Origin: Planctomycetaceae bacterium
GTDB taxonomy: Bacteria; Planctomycetota; Planctomycetia; Pirellulales; Thermoguttaceae
NCBI GenBank assembly: GCA_031283515.1
Contig: JAITBS010000141.1
Coordinates: 1-13,630, forward strand
Length of the DNA stretch: 13,630 bases
Reading direction: 5' to 3'
Within the stretch, counting starts at the first letter, position 1, and each line of letters begins with the position of its first letter. The notes beneath the pieces are model-generated. The model was given only the letters and a program-made list of their open reading frames with translations, was not told the origin of the DNA and did no database searches. Shown piece after piece: positions 6,878 through 13,347 of the stretch. The position numbers and the translations under genes were made by a program.

Positions 6878-8167
6878 ATGTCATTACGAATTTATGGACT
6901 CCTTGATTGTAACAATTTTTTTGCTTCCTGTGAAAGGTTGTTTCGTCCTGATTTGGTGAACAAACCGGTTGTTGTTCTTTCGAATAACGACGGAGTTGTC
7001 ATTGCGCGTTCACCGGAAGCGAAACAACTTGGTATTGCAATGGGCGAAGCCTACTTCAAGATCAAACGGTTAGCCGAATCCGGTAAAATTACCGTATTTT
7101 CCTCGAATTTTTCGTTTTACGGTGATATTAGCAGTAGGATAATGCAAATGTTGTACCGTTGGGTTCCATCGGTTGAGATTTATTCGATTGATGAAGCGTT
7201 TCTTGATTTTAGCAATCTTGGGCTTGATTCTGAAACAATCATACCGATTCAGCATGAAATAATTACGATAATAAAAAAGTGGACGGGAATTCCTGTTTCA
7301 CTTGGATTGGGACCAACAATGACTCTTGCGAAGGTTGCTAATGATATTGCGAAAAAAGGTGATGGAATTTGTAATTTGATAGACAAAGAATACCGCAACG
7401 AAATTCTTTCCCGAATTGAAATCAATCAAGTGTGGGGAGTGGGCAGGCGGTTGGCTCCTAAAATGGTGAAGTTGGGAATCCATACCGCTCATGATTTGGC
7501 GATGATTGATCCGCATTGGATGCGTCGTGAATTTGGTATTCTTCAGGAACAATTGATACGGGAGTTGAATGGGGAACATTGTATTGATCTGAACAACATG
7601 CCGTCACCACGAAAAAGTATTCAGGTCTCACGTTCTTTTCATGAAACTATTGACGATTTTCAAACGCTTGCAGAAGCCGTCGCAACTTTTGCCGCCAAAG
7701 CCTGTGAACAAGCCCGAAGTGATGGGACGGTTGCATCGGGAATTTATGTTCACCTTAATACGAGTCGATACAAAGAAACATATCTTTCCGAAGGTAAAGC
7801 ACAAGGATTTAACCGAGCAACCGCTCATTCACCAACAGTAATTCAAACCGCATTGGAATTATTGAGAAGTTTATTTCGGCAGGGAACTCCATATAAAAAA
7901 GCAACAGTAATTTTGCTCAATCTGAAAGATAACACCGTAATAAAATCACAAGGAATACTTTTCAATATGGATAATAAAACACCGGAAGAACATTATCAAG
8001 AAGAACGGTTAATGGAATCGGTTGATCATATTAATCAAACAATGGGAAAGGGAAAATTATTTTTTGGTTCTCAGGGCATGAAACAATATTGGCGCGGAGC
8101 ATCGGAACACCAAAGTCCCAAATACACAACACATTGGAATGAATTACCGGTTGTCATGGCAAAATAA
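6878..8167 (+). CDS. umuC: Y-family DNA polymerase V catalytic subunit UmuC
   Basis: This 429-residue protein has about the family's usual length. It shows the N-terminal Y-family signature (LLDCNNFFASCERLFRPDL with catalytic D10), the VVVLSNNDGVVIARSPEAK block and YSIDEAFLD (catalytic D105, E106). The fingers/thumb region LAKVANDIAKK...WGVGRRLA and a UmuC-type C-terminus with LSEG-, FFGSQGMKQYW- and SPKYTTHWNELP-like blocks follow. QGILF at 358-362 sits where E. coli UmuC has its beta-clamp-binding motif. UmuC with processed UmuD forms Pol V for error-prone lesion bypass in the SOS response. The frame is open to 6812, but that start would overlap the preceding gene; ATG 6878 begins at the conserved domain. 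No umuD or recognisable LexA box is visible nearby. Confidence 0.93.
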   Translation: MSLRIYGLLDCNNFFASCERLFRPDLVNKPVVVLSNNDGVVIARSPEAKQLGIAMGEAYFKIKRLAESGKITVFSSNFSFYGDISSRIMQMLYRWVPSVEIYSIDEAFLDFSNLGLDSETIIPIQHEIITIIKKWTGIPVSLGLGPTMTLAKVANDIAKKGDGICNLIDKEYRNEILSRIEINQVWGVGRRLAPKMVKLGIHTAHDLAMIDPHWMRREFGILQEQLIRELNGEHCIDLNNMPSPRKSIQVSRSFHETIDDFQTLAEAVATFAAKACEQARSDGTVASGIYVHLNTSRYKETYLSEGKAQGFNRATAHSPTVIQTALELLRSLFRQGTPYKKATVILLNLKDNTVIKSQGILFNMDNKTPEEHYQEERLMESVDHINQTMGKGKLFFGSQGMKQYWRGASEHQSPKYTTHWNELPVVMAK

Positions 8168-8197
8168 TAATTATTGAGATAATATTATCGGGATATT

Positions 8198-8225
8198 TTG
8201 ACAGTAGTTTTTGTACAATTATTTT
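8198..8225 (+). promoter_or_regulatory. Candidate promoter with upstream palindromes
   Basis: TTGACA (8198-8203) is spaced 16 bases from TATTTT (8220-8225), giving a leader of about 45 bases before ATG 8277. Two perfect AT-rich palindromes, AATAATTATT (8166-8175) and GATAATATTATC (8178-8189), lie immediately upstream and could be operator sites, though such palindromes arise easily in AT-rich DNA. Confidence 0.35.
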
Positions 8226-8276
8226 GTTTTTTTACAGGACTATTTTTTACACACTTTATTTATTACAAGTATTAAG

Positions 8277-8996
8277 ATGTTGGACAAATTATTAAAAGTT
8301 AGCGGAATACTGGCACTTTATGGTTGTACCAGTATGTTTTTGGCGGCAATTATTTTGGGAGCTTACTTGAAATATGCGTGGCAGATTGACTATGAAAAGT
8401 GGATCAAAATGCTTGCTATTGCGCAGGGTTTTGAAATTGCCGATATTCAGCAGGCGGTGGAAGACCGTATTGCGGAGATGAGTTACGAGGAAGTTTTGGA
8501 ACACCGTGCCAAACGAACACGGGAAGATGAATTTCAACATGAATCTGTTGCAAAAACAATCGTGGTTGCCCCGCCGCCAGCCGAAACTCCTGTTGAAGAA
8601 AAAAAATCGGAACAAAAAGATGATTCCTTGATCAAAGCATTTGAAAAAAGGCTGGCGGAAGAAAAAAAGAAGGCTAATGATGCCGGACTTGCCGAAGAAA
8701 CACGGTTACTTGAGAGTATGGAGCCGGAACAGGCGAAAGAAGTGATTCGTCGTTTTATCAAGGATGGTGCGATGCAACGGGTTTTGACAATGTTGTTGGC
8801 GATGGAGGAAAAAAAACGCGGTGAAATTCTGTACGCAATGCAAGGTGAAGAGGAACTCAAAGACCTTTGCGATATTCTGCAACGTATTGGTAATGGCGAA
8901 CCGCTTACATCTCTAATCGACAACGCCGCACAAAATGGAAACGAAAAAAAAGATAATACTGCAAACGAAAAAACAAACGAAAAAACACCAAAATAA
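8277..8996 (+). CDS. Membrane-anchored coiled-coil protein with MotE/MgtE-N-like tail
   Basis: This 239-residue protein starts at ATG 8277; the frame is open to 8211 but that extension is low-complexity. Residues about 8-32 (VSGILALYGCTSMFLAAIILGAYL) form one transmembrane helix. A long charged region follows, with a proline-rich break (VVAPPPAETPVEE) and a probable coiled coil at about 125-160. Residues about 155-210 (LESMEPEQAKEVIRRFIKDGAMQRVLTMLLAMEEKKRGEILYAM) show the paired-helix pattern of the MgtE N-domain/MotE/FliG-middle superfamily. The C-terminus is a polar NEKTNEKT tail. MotE proteins chaperone flagellar motor stators, but the similarity here is only architectural, and no flagellar gene is in the window. 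The function is best left unknown. Confidence 0.6.
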   Translation: MLDKLLKVSGILALYGCTSMFLAAIILGAYLKYAWQIDYEKWIKMLAIAQGFEIADIQQAVEDRIAEMSYEEVLEHRAKRTREDEFQHESVAKTIVVAPPPAETPVEEKKSEQKDDSLIKAFEKRLAEEKKKANDAGLAEETRLLESMEPEQAKEVIRRFIKDGAMQRVLTMLLAMEEKKRGEILYAMQGEEELKDLCDILQRIGNGEPLTSLIDNAAQNGNEKKDNTANEKTNEKTPK

Positions 8997-9110
8997 TTGT
9001 GAACGTACCAAAATAACAATTGTTCTTACCAATAATCAAGAATATTCATACGATCTCTACTTCTTGTATTCACTTGATTGATGTTTTATTAAGTTACGAT
9101 TTATTTAAGA

Positions 9111-9326
9111 GGTAGGCAACATTTCGCCGAAACATTGCGTCGGTGTACTCACCGGCTTGTCCCTGTGACGGCTGAAAATTTAAAAACAACTGTGTACAAC
9201 ACAATAACAAAACAAACTGCTGCTTTCGGCGAAAGGTCGCCTACCACCATTGGAATCCGTTACCACTATTGGAATTGTTTAATACAAATTGCCGTAACAC
9301 TAAAACAATGAATCTCAAAAGTATAG
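9111..9326. repeat. Inverted-repeat element, copy A
   Basis: The core at 9111-9245 has ends that are inverted copies: GGTAGGCAAC..TTTCGCCGAAA-type at 9111-9132 and its complement at 9224-9245, 20 of 22 positions matching. Inside, GTCGGT (from 9139) can pair with ACCGGC around a six-base loop, and CCCTGTGACGG follows. The 3' flank (ACCA.CATTGGAAT ... AAAAGTATA, to 9326) matches the flank of copy C near 13240-13305. It has no coding capacity, so it resembles a MITE- or REP-like non-autonomous element. Confidence 0.65.
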
Positions 9327-9400
9327 TTACTCAATCTAACGAATAATAGTCTATGCTCAAGAATTTTGAATATTTGGACAAAACCGAACTTGAAGATGCT

Positions 9401-9440
9401 GCAAGCGGTTTACGACCCCAAACGGTAACATTCCGCTTGC
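9401..9440. repeat. Perfect 8-base inverted repeat
   Basis: GCAAGCGG (9401-9408) and CCGCTTGC (9433-9440) are exact complements separated by 24 bases. No T-run follows, so it is not a typical terminator. It could be a DNA-binding palindrome or an RNA hairpin upstream of the ABC gene. Confidence 0.4.
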
Positions 9441-9443
9441 GAA

Positions 9444-9499
9444 ACTATTCACTATTCACTCTCCACTATTAACTATTAACTATTAACTATTAACTATCA
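9444..9499. repeat. Heptamer tandem repeat, eight units
   Basis: Eight consecutive 7-base units at 9444-9499 read ACTATTC, ACTATTC, ACTCTCC, four ACTATTA, and ACTATCA. The four identical central units suggest recent slippage. The array ends about 100 bases before the ABC ATPase start. Confidence 0.9.
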
Positions 9500-9596
9500 A
9501 CCCCTCTTATATTTTTGATTTCTTTTGGGTAAAATGAAACTGTTTTCTTAAATAATTCCGGCAAAAACCGGTCAACTTTTTCCCTGAGTGTTTTCT

Positions 9597-10523
9597 ATGG
9601 AAGTCAACATCGCGAAATTGAAGCGGTATTTTCCGAATACCAAAGCTGTTGATGATCTTTCGTTTTCATTTCATGGCGGTCAGATTTACGGATTTGTTGG
9701 TCCGAACGGGGCTGGAAAAACAACAACAATGCGTATTCTCGCAACTCTGGATGAACCTACTTCCGGCGACATTTTTGTTGATGGAATCAGTGTGGTGCAA
9801 TATCCTGATCTTGTCCGCAAAATGGTCGGTTATATGCCGGATTCATTGCCTGCCCATAAAGATATTACGGTGCATGAATATCTTGATTTTTTTGCTCGTG
9901 CCTACGGTTTACACAACCCGAAACGGGATAAAATTGTTCAAAATATTGAAGAGTTCACTGGATTAACTGAATTTAAGGACAAAACAATTGCCCAAATATC
10001 AAAAGGGATGAAACAACGTGTTAGTTTAGCGCGGGCGATAGTTCATGAGCCGGTTGTTCTTGTTCTTGACGAACCGGCGGCAGGTCTGGACCCGCGAGCA
10101 CGAATCGAACTTCGCGAACTCCTAAAAGCCTTGCGGGAACAAGGAAAAGCAATCCTGATTAGTTCCCATATTTTGAGTGAACTTGGCGAAATTTGTGATG
10201 GTGTTGCTTTTATTGAACGCGGACAATTACTCCGTGCCGGAAAAATTGAAAATATTATCGAATCAATGGAAATGAGACCAATGACAATGATTCGAGCCAA
10301 GAATTATGATCTTGAAACATTATTGAAACTGGTTCTTGAAGAACCGATAGTTGAGACGGCACAAATTACGGGAGATGAAGTTGCGGCGTTATTAACTGGC
10401 GACGATGACAGTATGTTGTTGTCTTCGCTTATTGGCAAGGGCGTTCAGATTGCCGAATTTCGCCAACACAAAGCCCATTTGGAAGACTTGTTCCTTAATA
10501 TTACCAAAGGACGTTTACAATAA
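9597..10523 (+). CDS. ABC-2-type transporter ATP-binding protein
   Basis: This 308-residue ATPase has Walker A GPNGAGKTT (35-43), Q-loop region GYMPD, signature ISKGMKQR (S135-G137, the non-canonical form common in CcmA/GldA/NodI-like ATPases), Walker B VLVLDEP (D158, E159), the D-loop AGLDP and the switch histidine in SSH (H191). The C-terminal 90 residues form the extension typical of ABC-2 exporters. I chose ATG 9597; an in-frame GTG at 9588 adds only three residues. Such ATPases pair with a separate multi-span permease, usually the next gene. Here the next 700 bases are non-coding, so the partner is elsewhere or was lost. Export of a lipid, polysaccharide, antibiotic or Na+ is possible; the substrate cannot be told. 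Confidence 0.88.
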   Translation: MEVNIAKLKRYFPNTKAVDDLSFSFHGGQIYGFVGPNGAGKTTTMRILATLDEPTSGDIFVDGISVVQYPDLVRKMVGYMPDSLPAHKDITVHEYLDFFARAYGLHNPKRDKIVQNIEEFTGLTEFKDKTIAQISKGMKQRVSLARAIVHEPVVLVLDEPAAGLDPRARIELRELLKALREQGKAILISSHILSELGEICDGVAFIERGQLLRAGKIENIIESMEMRPMTMIRAKNYDLETLLKLVLEEPIVETAQITGDEVAALLTGDDDSMLLSSLIGKGVQIAEFRQHKAHLEDLFLNITKGRLQ

Positions 10524-10532
10524 GAATCTCTG

Positions 10533-10862
10533 TAATATATCAGTGGAATCTTCGTCAACATGTTTACCAATGGAACTCCAAAGGTAGTCAACGTTTCGCC
10601 GAAGGGTTTTCACCCGCCGTTGGTCGGCATACTCGCCGACTTGCCCCTGTTGACGGACGGAAATGAAGGACTCACTGCGTAAAACACAATACTAAGCCCA
10701 ACCGTTGCGACCGTGGGTTTATTGTATTGTATTGTATTGTATGTTGTTTTGTTTTGTTTTGTTTTGTTTGAAACCTTTCGGCGAAAGACCGCCTACCTGT
10801 TAGTTGCCTACCTTGTAATTTCCAACTGTAAACAAATTCAAAAATATTCTACTGATAGATTA
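10533..10862. repeat. Inverted-repeat element, copy B (complete, 330 bases)
   Basis: The outer ends TAATATATCAGTGGAAT (10533-10549) and ATTCTACTGATAGATTA (10846-10862) are inverted copies, 15 of 17 matching, and similarity continues inward (TGTTTAC, AAGGTAG). Inner modules GGTAGTCAAC..TTTCGCCGAA (from 10583) and its counterpart TTTCGGCGAAAG..CGCCTACC (10776-10797) are also inverted. The internal hairpin GTCGGC atactc GCCGAC (10623-10640) matches copy A with a compensatory change. No ORF of note; probably a non-autonomous mobile element. Confidence 0.7.
10721..10765. repeat. Pentamer tandem repeats (ATTGT)4 and (GTTTT)4
   Basis: Four ATTGT units (10721-10740) are followed after five bases by four GTTTT units (10746-10765), both inside repeat element B. 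Copy A has CAATAAC and AAAACAAAC at the corresponding place but no array. Confidence 0.85.
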
Positions 10863-11017
10863 CGTACATTGTAATTCCTACAAAAACCGAATTGTCAAAG
10901 TAATTAAGTACATTTATTTTTTTGTTGTGACAAGTTTTGCTCCATCTCTTACAACAATTTAAGTATGGAGACAATCCTCATTCAATTTGCCGTTTTTCAT
11001 CACGTCTTTTTTATAGG

Positions 11018-11049
11018 AAAACACGTTGTTACAAACAGCGTGTTTTTTT
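11018..11049 (+). terminator. Rho-independent terminator
   Basis: AAAACACGTTG (11018-11028) pairs with CAGCGTGTTTT (11036-11046), 11 pairs including one G-T, around the loop TTACAAA. The 3' arm runs into seven consecutive T (11043-11049). It is the clearest terminator in the window, but lies about 500 bases past the ABC gene, beyond repeat element B. Confidence 0.75.
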
Positions 11050-11119
11050 GTAATCATCAAATAAATCATTTCACCTTACTGAAAATCTGCGTGATCTGCG
11101 GACTGCTCTTATGAGAACG

Positions 11120-11147
11120 ATGACCAAACAGACTGTTTCTTTATAAT
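11120..11147 (+). promoter_or_regulatory. Candidate promoter for the SGNH gene
   Basis: A perfect -10 box TATAAT (11142-11147) follows ATGACC (11120-11125, four of six matches to TTGACA) with a 16-base spacer. It would give a leader of about 70 bases before ATG 11222, whose ribosome site AAAGGGA lies at 11208-11214. Confidence 0.4.
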
Positions 11148-11221
11148 CGCAATCGGTTATACTTACACCAATAGTTACAGCTCTAACCATTTTTCACCAA
11201 ACACCGGAAAGGGAATAGTTT

Positions 11222-13123
11222 ATGCGGAAAATATTATTTTATTGTTGTGTTATTGCGGGAATTTTTTCTCTGACTGCATTAGTTGCGGCGGAAGATGATT
11301 TTGTTGTTCGGAACGGAATAACGAACAGTTTTATTCTCTTCGAGCAAAAAGAATATCAACAAGTTGCGTTTTTCGGCAATGAAACATTGAAAGGTAAACG
11401 CCCTTATTGCAATGCTGTTGTCGAATATTTCAGGAAACATTTTGAAGGAGCTAATATCGGGCTGAAACCATTTCCCGATCAAGGCGGTTCGTGGTACGGA
11501 GCTTTTCGTGTTGCCCGTGCAGAACCTGTGTTCGGAGCAACTGTTCACAACGCATGTATCGAATTTATCGATTTCGCCCCAGATGATTTCGGTAAAAATG
11601 AACAGGAAATCATTGATGCATGGGAAGGTATTGTTCGCGGTTTACTCTCGTTCCGGCGAACAATGGATATCGTTTTCGTTTACACGCTTTCACCGGAAAT
11701 GCTCCCTGTGTTCAACACCGGTCAAACTCCTCATGTTATTCGGTGGGCGGAAAAGGTTGCCGAACATTACGGTTTGCCCAGTGTCAATCTTGCCAAAGTT
11801 GCCGCTGAAAAAATCAACGCCGGAGAAATTTCACGCTCCGATTTTTTCGCTGCCGGAGCCCAACCAAGTCCCAAAGGTGAAGAAATTTATGCGGTAACGA
11901 TGCAAAAATTCATTGATGCTTGTCTTACTTTTCGGCAGGCGGAACAAAATAAGACTTCAAAAATTATTGCCCAAACGGTTCCGGCTCCGATTTCCGCAAC
12001 GAATTTGGAACACGCCCAAGTCATTAGTTACGACTGGACGTATTACCCCAAAAACTGGATTGCCGGAAAACAATCGCCGATTCCATATTTTCGTCATATT
12101 CTGATTGCCGAATCTTTGGATGGTGCAGATCCTTTGGGCAGCACACTTACAATGAAATTCACAGGTTCTGGAATCGGATTGCTTGATCTTGCCGATAACA
12201 CTGCTGCTGTGTACGAATATTCGATTGATAATTCCGATTGGAAAATCCTTAACGCCCAACCGTTTAACATTGACGAATCTGTTGTTCGTGTTACTAAAAT
12301 AGTTGATGGTTTGGAAGTTACCAAAGAACACGTCTTGAAACTCCGTTTCGCGGAGCAACAACCGGCTGGTCAACGAACTCTTCGGATTGGGGCATTTCTT
12401 GTTGATGGTTCGGTCAAAGACCCATACGCCGGTTTGTCGCCGTTGGAGCGAGCCGATGCGGTGTACGCTGCCATGAATCCAATTCAATATGATCCGCCTA
12501 AAGACCGTTGGAAACATATTCCGAAAACAATGGAAAAATTGCGAAACGGTGAAACATTGAAAATTGTCATGCTTGGCGACAGTATTATGGGCGATACGGG
12601 GTCTTCGTTTTACGACAAGATTCTCGAACGCCAATATCCGAACTGCAAAATCGAACGGATTATGTCTCTTCGCGGTTCGACGGGTTGTTGGTGGTACAAG
12701 GACGAGAACCGGATTGAAAATTACGTTTTGAAACATAACCCTGATTTATTGATGATTGGCGGAATCAGCCAGCGTGGTGATATTGATTCAATCCGTTCGG
12801 TCATTCATCAAGTTCGGTCAAAACAATCGCCGGAAATTATGTTGTTGACACCGGTGTTCGGAGCCGAATCCGATCCGCATCTGAAAAATTGGACATTTGA
12901 AATCAATGCCGAAAAATATTCTTACCGTGCCGAACTAAAAAAACTTGCCGAAGATGAAAATTGTGAATTTGTTGATTTAACCGGTATTACGTGGAAGTAT
13001 ATGATGGATTCCGGTAAATGTTATGGTTGGTTCAAACGAGATTATGTTCATGCCAACCAACGTGGTTTTCAAGTTATTGGGCGTCATCTTGTCCGCTATT
13101 TGACCTCCGATGAACCCAAGTAA
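11222..13123 (+). CDS. Secreted double SGNH-hydrolase protein with degenerate first domain
   Basis: This 633-residue protein has a signal peptide (MRKILFYCCVIAGIFSLTAL, cleavage near VAAED) and a ribosome site AAAGGGA eight bases before ATG 11222. Domain 1 (about 30-235) follows the SGNH plan but has GNE (52-54) where GDS is expected, and AAGAQP (A211, Q214) in place of the D..HP catalytic pair, so it is probably inactive. Residues about 236-425 form a beta-rich linker domain, possibly carbohydrate-binding. Domain 2 (about 445-630) has LGDS (G452, D453, S454), RGSTG, GGIS and D607-x-x-H610 (DYVHANQRG), an apparently complete Ser-Asp-His set, although the block III Asn is replaced. SGNH enzymes deacetylate or de-esterify polysaccharides and lipids. 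Action on acetylated glycans outside the cytoplasm is inferred. Confidence 0.75.
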   Translation: MRKILFYCCVIAGIFSLTALVAAEDDFVVRNGITNSFILFEQKEYQQVAFFGNETLKGKRPYCNAVVEYFRKHFEGANIGLKPFPDQGGSWYGAFRVARAEPVFGATVHNACIEFIDFAPDDFGKNEQEIIDAWEGIVRGLLSFRRTMDIVFVYTLSPEMLPVFNTGQTPHVIRWAEKVAEHYGLPSVNLAKVAAEKINAGEISRSDFFAAGAQPSPKGEEIYAVTMQKFIDACLTFRQAEQNKTSKIIAQTVPAPISATNLEHAQVISYDWTYYPKNWIAGKQSPIPYFRHILIAESLDGADPLGSTLTMKFTGSGIGLLDLADNTAAVYEYSIDNSDWKILNAQPFNIDESVVRVTKIVDGLEVTKEHVLKLRFAEQQPAGQRTLRIGAFLVDGSVKDPYAGLSPLERADAVYAAMNPIQYDPPKDRWKHIPKTMEKLRNGETLKIVMLGDSIMGDTGSSFYDKILERQYPNCKIERIMSLRGSTGCWWYKDENRIENYVLKHNPDLLMIGGISQRGDIDSIRSVIHQVRSKQSPEIMLLTPVFGAESDPHLKNWTFEINAEKYSYRAELKKLAEDENCEFVDLTGITWKYMMDSGKCYGWFKRDYVHANQRGFQVIGRHLVRYLTSDEPK

Positions 13124-13161
13124 TTGGTGTTTTTCAAAGCATCGCTTTATTGCTTAAAACG

Positions 13162-13305
13162 TAATCTATCAGTGGAATATTTTTGAATTTGTTTACAGTT
13201 AGAAATTATAAGGTAGGCGGACTTTCGCCGAAAGGTTGACTACCAGCATTGGAATTATTTCATATAAATTGTTACAACATTAAAATAATGATTACAAAAA
13301 GTATA
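13162..13305. repeat. Repeat element, copy C (short form)
   Basis: It begins with TAATCTATCAGTGGAAT (13162-13178). Its first 50 or so bases match the right arm of copy B (10806-10862) in inverse orientation. The GGTAGGC...CTACC module (13212-13244) is collapsed into one hairpin around CTTTCgccGAAAG. The tail (CATTGGAAT ... AAAAAGTATA) matches the flank of copy A. The internal region seen in A and B is missing. Confidence 0.6.
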
Positions 13306-13314
13306 ATCCGCGAA

Positions 13315-13335
13315 AATCCGCGTAATTTGCGGATT
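13315..13335. repeat. Short hairpin motif shared with 11085-11103
   Basis: AATCCGC (13315-13321) pairs with GCGGATT (13329-13335). The stretch 13316-13334 matches 11085-11103 with the consensus ATCYGCGTRATYTGCGGAY. Both copies lie in intergenic DNA. Confidence 0.5.
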
Positions 13336-13347
13336 AAAAATTTGTGG

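Larger units (their letters stand above)
8997..9596. other. Long intergenic region with repeat element and tandem repeats
   Basis: These 600 bases contain no recognised gene. They hold repeat element A (9111-9326), an inverted repeat at 9401-9440 and an eight-unit heptamer array (9444-9499). A possible 39-codon ORF at 9353-9472 (MLKNFEYLDKTELEDAASGL...) runs through the inverted repeat and into the heptamers, lacks a Shine-Dalgarno site and matches nothing I know. I do not call it a gene. Confidence 0.5.
10524..11221. other. Long intergenic region with repeat element and terminator
   Basis: These 698 bases contain repeat element B (10533-10862), pentamer repeats inside it, a Rho-independent terminator (11018-11049), a short dispersed motif (11085-11103) and a candidate promoter for the next gene. 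No ABC permease or other gene is visible on either strand. Confidence 0.55.

Noticed and set aside
9111..10862. CRISPR array formed by the repeated GGTAGGC...TTTCGCCGAAA modules
   Set aside because: Copies are inverted pairs at irregular distances, not regularly spaced direct repeats with unique spacers, and no cas gene is present.
10965..11114. Short ORF METILIQFAVFHHV... across the terminator
   Set aside because: It reads through the terminator hairpin and its T-run, has biased hydrophobic composition from AT-rich DNA, and no ribosome site or family match.
11957..12736. 259-codon open frame on the minus strand inside the SGNH gene
   Set aside because: It is the antisense of a clearly coding gene, with a composition rich in Arg, Asn and Phe and no recognisable domain.
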